Made by a program: the position numbers and the translations under genes. A stretch of DNA of 64,000 nt from AC-32 sp963716865 (GTDB lineage: Bacteria > Actinomycetota > Thermoleophilia > Gaiellales > Gaiellaceae), in contig CAVQUF010000004.1 of assembly GCA_963716865.1 (NCBI GenBank), positions 1 to 64,000 of the forward strand. The letters are read 5' to 3'. The notes under the pieces are model-generated. The model had not been told where the DNA came from, did no database searches, and saw nothing but the letters and a program-made list of their open reading frames with translations. Shown one piece after another: positions 52,086 to 61,020 of the stretch. Positions within the stretch are counted from its first letter, which is position 1, and every line of letters begins with the position of its first letter.

Positions 52086-53554
52086 CGCGGGCCCAGCTCC
52101 GCCGGCGTGCGGAACGAGAGCGCCTCGGCGACGTGCTCGGTCCCGATCTCCTTCGCGTCGGCCAGCAGCGCAGCCGTCCTGGCGACACGGGCCACCCGCG
52201 CCCGTCCGCGGGCGGACAACGGCAGCCGTTCGACCGCCCTCGAGAGCAGCTCGCTCGCGTCACCAGAACGCCGAAGCGGCTCGCCGCGCGCCCGTTCCCG
52301 CGCTGCTTCGACGCGCCGGCCGACGGTCTCCGAGCTCTCCCCCGCTCCACCTTCCAACTCCCGGGCACGCGGGCGTGGAACCGTGACGAGGAGGTCGAAC
52401 CGGTCGAGCAGCGCCCGCGAGAGCTTGTCGCGGTATGCGGCCAGCCGCGCGGCCGAGCACGAGCACTCCGCGGCCGGATCGCCGCGAGCGCCGCACGGGC
52501 AGAGGTTCATCGTCGCGACCAGCTGAAACCGGGCCGGGAAGACGATCCTCCCGCCGACACGCGCGATCGAGATCGCCCCGTCCTCGAGCGGCTGGCGCAG
52601 CGCTTCGAGCGCGTTGCGCGGGAACTCGGCCAGCTCGTCCAGGAAGAGCACGCCTCGGTGGGCAAGGCTCGCCTCTCCGGGCCGCGGCGTCGAGCCTCCG
52701 CCGACGATCGCGGAGACGGACGCCGTGTGGTGCGGCGCACGGAATGGAGCGACCGTCACGAGCGGCCGCCCGGGCGCGAGGAGCCCCGCGACGGAGTGGA
52801 TGCGCGTGACCTCCAGCGCGTCGTCCGGCGGGAGCCGCGGCAGGATCCCCGGCAGGCGCCGAGCGAGCATCGTCTTCCCCGTGCCGGGCGGCCCGGCGAG
52901 GAGCAGGTTGTGACCGCCAGCGGCTGCGAGCTCGAGCGCCCGCCGCGCCCGTTCCTGGCCGCGCACGTCCGAGAGGTCGGGCACGCCGACAGCCGGCTCC
53001 GCACAGGTCCCGTTCCGCGAAGGCTCGTCGGGCGGAGGCGGCTGCCACTCGCCGCGCAGGTAGGCGGCCGCCTCCGCCAGATGGCGCACCGGAACCGGCT
53101 CGATCCCCGCCAGCGCCGCCTCTGCCGCGCACCCCGCGGCGCAGAGCAGCCGCGTCAGCCCGGCGCGCCGGGCGCCCTCCGCCGCCGCCAGCACGCCGCC
53201 GACCGGCCGCAGCCGCCCGTCCAGCGCCAGCTCGCCCACCGACGCGACCCCGCCCAGCGACTCCGGCGGGACCTGGCGCGAGGCGGCGAGCACCGCGAGG
53301 GCAATCGGGAGGTCGAAGCCGGACCCCTCTTTCCGCAGCTCCGCGGGCGCGAGGTTGACGGTGATCCGCCGCAGAGGCCATTCGAGCTCTGCCGATGCGA
53401 TCCCGCTGCGAACGCGCTCCTTCGCCTCCTGGCAGGCGCGGTCGGCGAGCCCGACGATCGTGAACGCCGGGACCCCGAGCTGGAGGTGCGCCTCGACCTC
53501 GACCCGGCGCGCGTCCAGGCCCACGAGCGCGTGCGTGACAGTGCGTGCAAGCAC
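52082..53554 (-). CDS. comM: ComM/YifB family AAA ATPase
   Basis: A 490-residue Mg-chelatase-like AAA+ helicase that promotes branch migration during transformation. An N-terminal LonC-like domain (VEVEAHLQLGVPAFTIVGLA) precedes Walker A GPPGTGKT, GGGSTPRPGEASLAHRGVLF and the zinc-finger-like CPCGARGDPAAECSC. GTG start six bases after TAGCGT. Confidence 0.95.
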   Translation of the reverse strand: MLARTVTHALVGLDARRVEVEAHLQLGVPAFTIVGLADRACQEAKERVRSGIASAELEWPLRRITVNLAPAELRKEGSGFDLPIALAVLAASRQVPPESLGGVASVGELALDGRLRPVGGVLAAAEGARRAGLTRLLCAAGCAAEAALAGIEPVPVRHLAEAAAYLRGEWQPPPPDEPSRNGTCAEPAVGVPDLSDVRGQERARRALELAAAGGHNLLLAGPPGTGKTMLARRLPGILPRLPPDDALEVTRIHSVAGLLAPGRPLVTVAPFRAPHHTASVSAIVGGGSTPRPGEASLAHRGVLFLDELAEFPRNALEALRQPLEDGAISIARVGGRIVFPARFQLVATMNLCPCGARGDPAAECSCSAARLAAYRDKLSRALLDRFDLLVTVPRPRARELEGGAGESSETVGRRVEAARERARGEPLRRSGDASELLSRAVERLPLSARGRARVARVARTAALLADAKEIGTEHVAEALSFRTPAELGPR

Positions 53555-53614
53555 ATGGCCACGCTAGACAGCAACCACGCACGTGTCTGTTACCGGTCTG
53601 AAGCGAAAGTGGAA

Positions 53615-54727
53615 CTACTGCACGCGGGCCACGAGCACGTCTTCGTAGAACTCACCGGACCGCCGGCCCGTCCGGCGGTTGACGTGCCGCCGATAGCGCT
53701 CCTCTAGCCGTAACCCCGCCCGCTCGAGGATCTCCGGATACAGATCGCGGCGGTCGTTGATCACGATCACCACCGGCGCGCCGCGCCGAAGCGAGCCCCG
53801 GGCGTTCGCCAGCACGTCCGCGATCCCCTCCACGTACGCCGCCAGCGCCGTCCGGCTCGCGCCCTTCCCGAGCTCGAGCCCGCCGAAGTCCTCGAGCCCG
53901 AGCAGCTCGTACGCGTAGCGATGCTGCTCGTGGTAGTCGATCAGCCCCGGATAGGGCGGCGACGTGACCACGCCGTCGAACCGGCCGCCGAAGTCGAGCT
54001 CACGGGCGTCGCCGTGCACCACGTTCGCCTCGCGCCCGCGCGCACGCACGCGCGAGAACTCGCGAACCCGCTTCAGCGTGTCGAGCGAGTAGCGACGAAG
54101 GAAGTGCCGGGCCTCTCCGACTGGCCTGCACGTCCGCCGGTGCTTGTGACACCAGTACTCCGAGCGTTGCGGCGCGCGAGGGAAGTCGAGGTCGAAATGG
54201 GTCGTCCGGCGCGCCGAGCGGGCCGCCCGGGCCAGTACGACCCGCAGCACGTCCGCGTGCTCGTAGTCCTCGACGAGCCCGCGGAAGAAGAGCAGCTCCG
54301 CCGCCGCTCTCGGCGCGAACCAGTCGCGCACGTACCTCGGCACCGGCCCTTCTGGCCGCGACCCCTCGAACGCCTCCAGCCGGGCACCCGCCTCGCGCAG
54401 CTCGCTCTCGAGCACGAACGGGTTGTAGTCGCGCGTCTTCACCTCCATCAGCAGGCAATTGAAGGCCGCCACGTCCGCGCCCCACGCGTCGAGCCCCGAC
54501 TCGAGCGCCTGCACGAGCGTCGTCCCCGACCCTGCAAACGGGTCCAGCACCCGGCCACGCGGCACGTACCGCTCGAGCAGCGCCTCGACGAGCTGCGGGA
54601 TGAACTTCCCCAGGTACGGGTGGAGCCGGTGGACGTGCTTCGTACGCTCGCGCTCGGGCAGCTCGCGCTCCGACCAGGAGAGATCGAGGTCGATGCGGCG
54701 GTAGAGCGCGTCCTGGGTCGAGGCCAC
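53615..54727 (-). CDS. orphan DNA methyltransferase (N4/N6 amino type)
   Basis: A 370-residue S-adenosylmethionine methyltransferase: motif I DPFAGSGTT at 62-70 and motif IV TSPPY at 255-259; the Ser-Pro-Pro-Tyr form is typical of N4-cytosine enzymes. The 190 residues between them, with YWCHKHRRTC (a possible zinc-knuckle), would recognise the target. There is no restriction gene, so it is an orphan, probably regulatory or protective. It sits between comM and the yraN pair in a DNA-uptake neighbourhood. Confidence 0.82.
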   Translation of the reverse strand: MASTQDALYRRIDLDLSWSERELPERERTKHVHRLHPYLGKFIPQLVEALLERYVPRGRVLDPFAGSGTTLVQALESGLDAWGADVAAFNCLLMEVKTRDYNPFVLESELREAGARLEAFEGSRPEGPVPRYVRDWFAPRAAAELLFFRGLVEDYEHADVLRVVLARAARSARRTTHFDLDFPRAPQRSEYWCHKHRRTCRPVGEARHFLRRYSLDTLKRVREFSRVRARGREANVVHGDARELDFGGRFDGVVTSPPYPGLIDYHEQHRYAYELLGLEDFGGLELGKGASRTALAAYVEGIADVLANARGSLRRGAPVVIVINDRRDLYPEILERAGLRLEERYRRHVNRRTGRRSGEFYEDVLVARVQ

Positions 54728-54780
54728 GGCTCCGAGCGGGTTCTACGCGGGCTGCTCGACTCCTGGCCCGACCGCCCTCG

Positions 54781-55302
54781 CTACCGGCGACCGGGGGCGA
54801 CTCCCGACCTCGCGAGCACGCTTGCCACGAAGGCTTGCTTCCCCGCGGTGTAGGCCGCCGGGTCATCCGGATGCTCCCGCGCGAGCCGGAGCTTCAGGGC
54901 CTCGTACTCCGCCAGCAGCGTGGGCTCGGCGCGCAACGAGTCGCGGAAGACGAGGCGCTCGCGCCAGAGGTCGCTGCCGGGCTCGGTCAGGTGGAGCCCG
55001 TACGTGATCTCCGGTGAGACCTTGGTGAAGTGATGGGCGATGCCCGGCCGGTGCGGCGCGTGGCGGTACGAGTGCCCGCTCAGCGGCTCGTACGCGGCCC
55101 GTGCCTGCTCGAAGTCGCCGACGCCGGCCATCATGTCGACGATCGGCTTCGCGGCGACCCCCGGGATTGCCGTCGAGCCGATGTGGTGGATTCCACCCGC
55201 CAGCCAAGGAGCGAGCAGCCGTTCCAGGATCACGCGCTCGGCCTCGAACCGGCGCGGCCACTCGGGGTCGTATTGCACGACCTCGATCGACTCGCCTGTC
55301 AT
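54781..55302 (-). CDS. GrpB family (UPF0157) protein
   Basis: A 173-residue nucleotidyltransferase-fold protein: EVVQYDPEWPRRFEAERVIL, HHIGSTAIPGVAAKPIVDMM and HLTEPGSDLWRERLVFRDSL are the family blocks. Its role is unknown. The ATG overlaps the yraN stop (ATGA), so it is cotranscribed. Confidence 0.9.
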   Translation of the reverse strand: MTGESIEVVQYDPEWPRRFEAERVILERLLAPWLAGGIHHIGSTAIPGVAAKPIVDMMAGVGDFEQARAAYEPLSGHSYRHAPHRPGIAHHFTKVSPEITYGLHLTEPGSDLWRERLVFRDSLRAEPTLLAEYEALKLRLAREHPDDPAAYTAGKQAFVASVLARSGVAPGRR

Positions 55303-55682
55303 CCGAACGCCCTTGTCAGCCGCTCGAGCCGGCCGGCGCGGAGGGCGACGACCTCGAAGCTCGCCTCGAGTCCCTCAAGCTCAGGGTGCGCGGCGAGCCA
55401 TGCCTCTGCGGCCCGGCGCAGGCGGCGCTCCTTCTCCACGGTGACCATCTCCAACGGGTCGCCGTAGCGCCCGTCGCCCTTCGCCTTCACCTCCACGAAC
55501 GCGAGTCTCCCGCCTCGCCGCACGACAAGGTCGAGCTCGTTCCCGCCGATCCAGACGTTCGTGTCCAGGATCCGGTACCCGCGCAGCCGGTAGTGCCACA
55601 GCGCCCGCCGCTCGGCGACGCGTCCTGCCGCCCTCGTGTTACGCGTAGCAGAGGGCGTGGAACGAGCGGCGGTGGATCTCAC
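55299..55682 (-). CDS. YraN family (UPF0102) endonuclease-like protein
   Basis: About 127 residues. The family region NTRAAGRVAERRALWHYRLR, GGNELDLVVRRGGRLAFVEV and KAKGDGRYGDPLEMV carries the E-D-ExK nuclease-like motif. There is no ATG near the usual N-terminus; the best start is GTG 55682, which overlaps the rnhB 3' end by 44 bases. The position next to rnhB and comM is conserved in many bacteria. Confidence 0.85.
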   Translation of the reverse strand: MRSTAARSTPSATRNTRAAGRVAERRALWHYRLRGYRILDTNVWIGGNELDLVVRRGGRLAFVEVKAKGDGRYGDPLEMVTVEKERRLRRAAEAWLAAHPELEGLEASFEVVALRAGRLERLTRAFG

Positions 55683-56268
55683 AGGGCCCGAGCTCTCGCA
55701 CGACCGCCGAGTGGCGCGGCGTGATGTACCCGACATGCGAGCGGAAGCCGTACGCAGGGTACAGGGCATCCATCCGCCGCATCATCCGGTCGCGCGTCAC
55801 CTTGGCGACGATCGAGGCGGCCGCGATGGCGGCGCTCTTCTCGTCGCCGTCCACGACGGCGCGGTGCTCGGGCGCCCGCGGCCCGAGGCGGAAGCCGTCC
55901 ACCAGGCAGACCTCGGCCGGCGGCGACAGCTCCTCGAGCACGGCGCGCAGCCCGGCGAGGTTCGAGCGGTGCAGCCCCTCGCGGTCGATCTCGGCCGAAG
56001 GAACGGCGCGGACGACGATCCGCTCGGCGCAGCCGACGACCGCGCGGAAGAGCCGCTCGCGCTCGGCTTCGCTGCACTGCTTCGAGTCGTTCAGAAGCGC
56101 GAGCGGACGAACGCGGTGATCGCGAAGCCGCTCGTAGTCGAGCAGCACGCCCGCGACGAGCAGCGGCCCCGCGAGCGGCCCCCGGCCCGCCTCGTCGGCG
56201 CCCGCGACGAAGCGCGCGCCGAGGTTACGGTCGAACTGGAGGAGCTTCCTGCCCGTGCGTCGCGCCAT
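55639..56268 (-). CDS. rnhB: ribonuclease HII
   Basis: A 209-residue ribonuclease that removes ribonucleotides and RNA from DNA hybrids. The DEAG motif (GADEAGRGPLAG) is intact, and the later acidic residues (LVDGF; AASIVAKVTRDRMM) are present. ATG start seven bases after TATCCT. Confidence 0.95.
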   Translation of the reverse strand: MARRTGRKLLQFDRNLGARFVAGADEAGRGPLAGPLLVAGVLLDYERLRDHRVRPLALLNDSKQCSEAERERLFRAVVGCAERIVVRAVPSAEIDREGLHRSNLAGLRAVLEELSPPAEVCLVDGFRLGPRAPEHRAVVDGDEKSAAIAAASIVAKVTRDRMMRRMDALYPAYGFRSHVGYITPRHSAVVRELGPCEIHRRSFHALCYA

Positions 56269-56369
56269 GGCCGCGAGGATAGCGCCGCTGCCAGCCGGCG
56301 CCGCACAGATGTCACGCTTTCGTCACCCGGCGATAAAGAATCGGCACGGCTCGGTCATCCTTACTCCAC

Positions 56370-56855
56370 GTGGACGCGCGCGAGAGAGCGATCGAGGATC
56401 TGTACCGGCGGAAGTACGTCCGCTTCCGCAACACGCTCGCGACGATCACGGGCGGCAACGAAAGCGCCCGCGACGCCGTGCAGGAGGCGTTCACCCGTGC
56501 TCTCCGAAAGCGGCGGTCGCTGCGCGACGAGCAGGCGCTGGAGACGTGGGTGTGGCGAATCGCTCTCCGGACCGCGTTCGAGCACGGCCGGAGCCAGCGC
56601 CGCGTAGATGTCGGGCTCCAGGACGTCGGCGAGGTTGCGCTCGTGGAGCCGGAGCGCGATCCCGCACTCGCCGAGGCGCTTCGGCGCCTGCCGCCGCGGC
56701 GGCGCCTGATCGTCTTCCTCCGCTACTTCGCGGATCTCACGTATGCCGAGATCGCCGAGCTCTGCGGGGTGGCGGACGGAACGGTGGCCGCCGCGATCGC
56801 CCAGGCGCGCGCCGAGCTCAAGCGAACGCTCGACCGGGACGAGGTGGAGGTATGA
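56370..56855 (+). CDS. ECF-type sigma factor
   Basis: A 161-residue sigma factor with region 2 (about 10-75: YRRKYVRFRNTLATITGGN, DAVQEAFTRAL, ETWVWRIALRTAF) and region 4 (about 100-155: LPPRRRLIVFLRYFADLTYA, EIAELCGVADGTVAAAIAQA). GTG start. The next gene overlaps its stop (ATGA), the usual layout for an ECF factor with its membrane anti-sigma or target. Inserted on the opposite strand within the ribosomal/secretion gene block. Confidence 0.9.
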   Translation: MDARERAIEDLYRRKYVRFRNTLATITGGNESARDAVQEAFTRALRKRRSLRDEQALETWVWRIALRTAFEHGRSQRRVDVGLQDVGEVALVEPERDPALAEALRRLPPRRRLIVFLRYFADLTYAEIAELCGVADGTVAAAIAQARAELKRTLDRDEVEV

Positions 56856-57604
56856 CGACAGATCTGCTCGAGCAGCGCCTCGCGGCGCTCGCCGATTACG
56901 ACGACGATTCGGACTGGACCGCTATTCGGCGGCGCCGACGCCGACCCGCCGCGCTCGCGCTGGCCTTCGGCGTCCTGGCGATCGCCACGCTCGGCGTCGG
57001 CGCGGCCTTTGCGCTGTATGACGACGTGCTGCCGTTCGGCTCGCAGCCGCCCGCGCCGGAACCGGTCGTCCGCGACTTCGAGACGTTCTTCGGCAGCAAG
57101 GACGCGCCGCCCGGGATGGATCCCCACGTCCTGTCAGGAGAGGCCCGCCGGGTGGCGACCTTCCCGAACGGGCGCCACCGGGCGGTGCTCTACGTCGCGC
57201 CGACGAAGAACGGCGGGTTCTGCGAGAGCTTCGTCGAGCTCTTCGGCGGCTGCCGCCAGACACGGACGCTCCCCGCGGGCGCGCCCGCCGGAGGCCCGGG
57301 CGAGGTCGATTGGTATGCGATCGGGACGACCGCACAGGTGGGCGAGAAGGGCGCATCGATCCTCGGCGGGGACATCCTCCTCCCGCCCGGCACGTCGCTC
57401 CGCGTCGAATTCGCCGACGGGAGCTCAGCCCGTATTCCGGTCGTCTTCGTCTCACCGCCGATCGATGCCGGGTTCTTCTTCTACCGGGTGCCGGGGGAGC
57501 ACGTTCGCCTCGAGCACGAGGCGGCGTACCTGACAGCGCGCGACCGCGACGGGCACGTCGTCGCGCGAGCGCGAGTCCCCGGGCCCGTTACCGCTACTCG
57601 CTGA
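56852..57604 (+). CDS. membrane protein coupled to the ECF sigma factor
   Basis: A 250-residue protein: about 36 cytoplasmic residues rich in Arg (WTAIRRRRRRPAA), one membrane helix (about 36-57), and an extracytoplasmic beta-rich domain with two Cys in GGFCESFVELFGGCRQTRTL. The short N-terminal part is smaller than most zinc anti-sigma domains and lacks HxxxCxxC. It is a likely anti-sigma factor or sensor, but this is inferred from the overlap (ATGA) and topology. Good Shine-Dalgarno GGAGG. Confidence 0.72.
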   Translation: MTTDLLEQRLAALADYDDDSDWTAIRRRRRRPAALALAFGVLAIATLGVGAAFALYDDVLPFGSQPPAPEPVVRDFETFFGSKDAPPGMDPHVLSGEARRVATFPNGRHRAVLYVAPTKNGGFCESFVELFGGCRQTRTLPAGAPAGGPGEVDWYAIGTTAQVGEKGASILGGDILLPPGTSLRVEFADGSSARIPVVFVSPPIDAGFFFYRVPGEHVRLEHEAAYLTARDRDGHVVARARVPGPVTATR

Positions 57605-58136
57605 CGTTCTCGGCGGACTCGGTCTCTCGCTCGGGCGCCCCCGCGTCCGGGTCCGCAGCCTGGGGCTCATCGGTGGCAGCCTCGGGCTCCTGGCTCTCAG
57701 GTTCCTCGACGACCTCGTCCACGGGCTCCTCGTTCTCGGCCGGCATGTCGCTTTCGGTTGGCGGAGGCGCCTCCACCGTCGGGAGCGGAGCGCCGCGCTT
57801 CGTGCGTACGCGGGCGCGCTTGCCGACCTTGCCGCGCAGGTAGTAGAGCTTCGCGCGGTTCACGTCGCCGATCGCGATCACCTCGATCCGCTCGATCTTC
57901 GGCGAGTGCACCGGGAACGTCCGCTCCACGCCGACCCCGAACGACTGCTTCCGCACGGTGAAGGTCTCGCGCACGCCGGCCCCCTGGCGCCTGATCACGA
58001 TCCCCTCGAAGACCTGCACGCGGCGGCGCTGGCCCTCGATCACCTGGAAGTGCACGCGGACCGAGTCTCCGGCCTTGAACGGCGGGAGGTCGCTGCGCAG
58101 CTGGCGCTGCTCGAGGCTCTCGATCACCTTGCTCAT
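57594..58136 (-). CDS. rplS: ribosomal protein L19 with an acidic C-terminal extension
   Basis: The first about 115 residues are bL19 (FKAGDSVRVHFQVIEGQRRR, FEGIVIRRQGAGVRETFTVR, RGKVGKRARVRTKRG). A further 65 residues (PPTESDMPAENEEPVDEVVE and on) are very acidic and probably unstructured; most L19 proteins end near 115-120. The upstream region has a -10 box TAGCAT near 58170 and a GGCCCGCGCCGGGCC palindrome in the leader. Its stop lies just inside the convergent membrane-protein gene. Confidence 0.94.
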   Translation of the reverse strand: MSKVIESLEQRQLRSDLPPFKAGDSVRVHFQVIEGQRRRVQVFEGIVIRRQGAGVRETFTVRKQSFGVGVERTFPVHSPKIERIEVIAIGDVNRAKLYYLRGKVGKRARVRTKRGAPLPTVEAPPPTESDMPAENEEPVDEVVEEPESQEPEAATDEPQAADPDAGAPERETESAENVSE

Positions 58137-58168
58137 GAAAAGAGGCCCGGCGCGGGCCGAGCGGCATG

Positions 58169-59188
58169 CTAGCGGACGCGGGAGCGCCGTCGGCGCCGGA
58201 GCGGGACGAGGAAGACGAGCCCCAGCCAGCCTCCGAGCGGGAAGATCGCGTGGAACGAGATCCGGTTCGGCGGCCAGTACGTCATGAAGACCTTGCCGAT
58301 GATCGCGCTCCGCGCTACTGACCCCCAGCGACGCGAGTCGCAGGACTCCCGCCGGTTGTCGCCCATGAAGAAGTAGTGGCCCTGGGGCACCCGCCAGAAA
58401 CCCGACTGATGATCACGCCGACTCGGCTGGATGTAGGGCTCGTTCAGCCGCTTGCCGTCGATGTAGATGGTCCCGTCCTGCTCGTTGACGGTTTCACCGG
58501 GCAGGCCGATCAGCCGCTTGACGAACGTGCCGCTCGCGTTGCAGGCAGCCTCTGCGCGCGCCTTCGGCGTGTTGAACACGATGATGTCGCCGCGGTGCGG
58601 GCTGCGGAAGTGGTAGATGAACCGGTTCGCGAGCACGCGGTCGGAGAGCCGGGCCTCGCAGTCCGGGCCGGGCCTCGCGCAGTGGAGCGTGGGCTCCATC
58701 GACGAGGACGGGATCCGGTACGGGTTGACGACCCACTGCTTGATCGCCAGCACGATCAGGATCGCGCCCGCGATCGTCACGATCCAGTCGACGGCCACGC
58801 GCCACGGGCGCGGGAGGCGCGCCGTCAGCCGGTCGAGCGGGTTCCGAGAGAGCTTGGGCTCCTTCCTCGGTTCCCCGTCGACGGGCCCAGGCATCGGCGT
58901 GGTGCCCGGCAGGGTGGCGGCGGCGGTCGCGGCGGTCGCGGCGGTCACGGCGACCGCGCCGTCCGGGTTCGCGTCGTATTCGGCGCGCCTGGCCGGGTCT
59001 GACAGCGTCTCGTACGCCTCGCGGAGCTCGCGCAGGTGCTCGCCCGGCTCGGCGCCCATCGAGTGGAAGCGGACCTGGCGCCAGTACGCCTCCCTGATCT
59101 CGTCCGTCGTCGCGGTCCGCGAGACGCCCAGCGTTGCGTAGTGGTCTCTCACGACCGTGTTCTCAGGCGACTCTGTTCCTTCCGCCAT
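58169..59188 (-). CDS. lepB: signal peptidase I with N-terminal J-domain-like module
   Basis: A 339-residue protein. Residues about 15-74 look like a J domain (RDHYATLGVSRTATTDEIRE, LREAYETLSDPARRAEYDAN), but the HPD that contacts Hsp70 reads HSM (42-44). An Ala/Thr/Pro linker follows, then one membrane helix (about 133-150) and the signal peptidase I catalytic domain with Ser163 (PSSSMEPTL), Lys224 (FVKRLIGLPGE) and MGDNRRESCDSR. It cleaves signal peptides outside the membrane; the added module would lie in the cytoplasm. It overlaps trmD by 40 bases. Confidence 0.93.
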   Translation of the reverse strand: MAEGTESPENTVVRDHYATLGVSRTATTDEIREAYWRQVRFHSMGAEPGEHLRELREAYETLSDPARRAEYDANPDGAVAVTAATAATAAATLPGTTPMPGPVDGEPRKEPKLSRNPLDRLTARLPRPWRVAVDWIVTIAGAILIVLAIKQWVVNPYRIPSSSMEPTLHCARPGPDCEARLSDRVLANRFIYHFRSPHRGDIIVFNTPKARAEAACNASGTFVKRLIGLPGETVNEQDGTIYIDGKRLNEPYIQPSRRDHQSGFWRVPQGHYFFMGDNRRESCDSRRWGSVARSAIIGKVFMTYWPPNRISFHAIFPLGGWLGLVFLVPLRRRRRSRVR

Positions 59189-59808
59189 TCCTCGATTCTC
59201 CTGTGATCCCCCGAGAGGAGTACGTCGGGCACCCGCCGGCCTCGGAACTCCGCCGGGCGCGTGTAGTGAGGGTACTCAAGACCACCTTCCAGCTCAGCGG
59301 AGAAGCTCTCGATCAGACCGGACTCCTCGCTTCCGAGCGCGCCCGGGAGGCGCCTCGCGATCGCGTCGACCATCACCATCGCCGGCAGCTCGCCGCCGGA
59401 CACGATGTACGGGCCGATCGAGATCGCATCCGAGGCGAGCTCGACCAGGACGCGCTCGTCGAAACCCTCGAAGCGGGCGGAGAGGACGGTCACTCGCTCC
59501 TCTCCCGCGAGCTCCTCGACGACCGCCTGCGTGAGCTGCCGCCCCTGCGGCGTGAGCGCGACGACACGGTGGTCGGGTACGCCGCCGTAGACGGCATCCA
59601 GCGCCTCGGCCACGACGTCCACGCGCAGCACCATCCCGGCGCCGCCGCCGTAGGGCTCGTCGTCCACCTGGCCGCCGCCGAGCGGCGTGTAGTCGCGGTA
59701 GTTGAAGAGCCGAAGGTCGAGCTCGTCGCCGAGCACGGCGGCGACCGGACGCTGCTCCGTGAGCCAGGCGAACGCGTGGGGAACGAGGGTGAAGACGTCG
59801 AGCTGCAC
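59149..59808 (-). CDS. trmD: tRNA (guanine-37 N1) methyltransferase
   Basis: A 219-residue SPOUT methyltransferase modifying G37 to prevent frameshifting. VDDEPYGGGAGMVLRVD and ISIGPYIVSGGELPAMVMVD (the knot) are intact, and the C-terminal region ends HYTRPAEFRGRRVPDVLLSG. GTG start; 18 bases after rimM. Confidence 0.95.
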   Translation of the reverse strand: MQLDVFTLVPHAFAWLTEQRPVAAVLGDELDLRLFNYRDYTPLGGGQVDDEPYGGGAGMVLRVDVVAEALDAVYGGVPDHRVVALTPQGRQLTQAVVEELAGEERVTVLSARFEGFDERVLVELASDAISIGPYIVSGGELPAMVMVDAIARRLPGALGSEESGLIESFSAELEGGLEYPHYTRPAEFRGRRVPDVLLSGDHRRIEEWRKEQSRLRTRS

Positions 59809-59826
59809 GGAACGGCCGCGGGCAGG

Positions 59827-60294
59827 TTAGCGGGAGTCGCTGAAGCCCTGCGCGACCAGAATTCGGCGCCCGTCGAGGTCGACCTGCAGCACGCAGGCGT
59901 CGACGAGCGGCAGCATCCCGCCGGAGTCGAGCTCGAGGACGTCGTTCGCGACTCCGGGTTGCACGGCCGCGACCCGGCCGAGCGTCCGTCCTCCCTCCTC
60001 CTCGACCTCGAGCCCGACGAGCTCGAACGCGTAGAACTCGCCCTCTTCGGGCGGCGGCAGGGCGGTGCGCGGCACGGCCAGCTCGGCCCCGCGGGGCGCG
60101 TCGCAGTCGAGCCTGATCACCGGGCGGCCGCGCGAGCGCTTGGAGGCGACGACCTCTGCGGGGTCGCCGTCCACGTGCAGCGTCGCGCCGACGGCGAAGC
60201 GCTGTTCGTCCTCGCTCGCGTGCTCGACGAAGAAGGAGCCGTCGAGCCCGTGCGGCTTGCCGACGCGGCCGACGCGGACGAGCCGGTCAGCCAC
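59827..60294 (-). CDS. rimM: ribosome maturation factor RimM
   Basis: A 155-residue 30S maturation factor with the N-terminal barrel (VRVGRVGKPHGLDGSFFVEH) and PRC-barrel C-terminal half (GEFYAFELVGLEVEEEGGRT). GTG start overlapping the metallophosphatase stop by eight bases. Confidence 0.94.
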   Translation of the reverse strand: MADRLVRVGRVGKPHGLDGSFFVEHASEDEQRFAVGATLHVDGDPAEVVASKRSRGRPVIRLDCDAPRGAELAVPRTALPPPEEGEFYAFELVGLEVEEEGGRTLGRVAAVQPGVANDVLELDSGGMLPLVDACVLQVDLDGRRILVAQGFSDSR

Positions 60295-60985
60295 CGAACA
60301 CGGAGAGCGCCTCGGCGCGCGAGGGCACGCGCAGCACGTTCTCGACCGCGAGCTCCTCGGCCTGCGGATGGCCGGAGCCGCGGACCAGCTCGGCAGCGCG
60401 CTCGAGGTCGTAGTCGCTCCGCCGGAGCTCGACCTCCTCGCCGTCCAGGAACGCCCAGTACGCGCCCGGCCGCGCCTCGTACGGCCTGCCGACGCTACCG
60501 GCGTTCACGAACACGACGTCGCCCACTCGCCGCTCCAGCTGCATGTGCGTGTGCCCGGCGACCACGCGGCGCTGCTCGATCCCTGCGAGGAGCTCCGCCA
60601 GGCGCTCGTCCGTCGTCAGCTCGGTGACGACCGTCTCGTCGTCCTGCGGCGTCGCATGGACGAAGAGCGTGTCGTCGAGGACGACCGAGAACGGCAGGGC
60701 GATGAGCCACTCGGCCTGCTCGGAGTCGATCCGTTCGAGGAGCCAGGCCAGCCCCGCGTCGTCCCCGTACTCGGGCGCGTCGAGCCGGTCGGCGTTGCCG
60801 CGGACGGCGCGCGCGTTCGGCAGCGAGCGGACGAGCTCCACGACCGCCTGAGGCTGCGGCGGCCCGGCGGCGATGTCCCCGCCGAAGACGATCGCGTCCA
60901 CGCCCTCGCGCTCGACGTCGCCCAGCACCGCCTCGAGCGCGGGCAGGTTGCCGTGGATGTCGTAGAGCGCCGCTACGCGCATCAC
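60287..60985 (-). CDS. calcineurin-like metallophosphatase (YfcE/MJ0936 type)
   Basis: A 232-residue two-metal phosphodiesterase: ALYDIHGNLPALEAVL, FGGDIAAGP, RGNAD and AGHTHMQLERRVGDVVFVNA supply the metal ligands. The first motif has DIHGN where many have D-x-H. Cytosolic; substrate unknown (nucleotide phosphodiesters are typical). It is an insertion in the conserved khpA-rimM order. Start GTG 60985 or ATG 60982. Confidence 0.9.
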   Translation of the reverse strand: MMRVAALYDIHGNLPALEAVLGDVEREGVDAIVFGGDIAAGPPQPQAVVELVRSLPNARAVRGNADRLDAPEYGDDAGLAWLLERIDSEQAEWLIALPFSVVLDDTLFVHATPQDDETVVTELTTDERLAELLAGIEQRRVVAGHTHMQLERRVGDVVFVNAGSVGRPYEARPGAYWAFLDGEEVELRRSDYDLERAAELVRGSGHPQAEELAVENVLRVPSRAEALSVFGG

Positions 60986-61020
60986 CTAGTAGCGATGTCG
61001 TTGGGACATGAAATCGGGTC

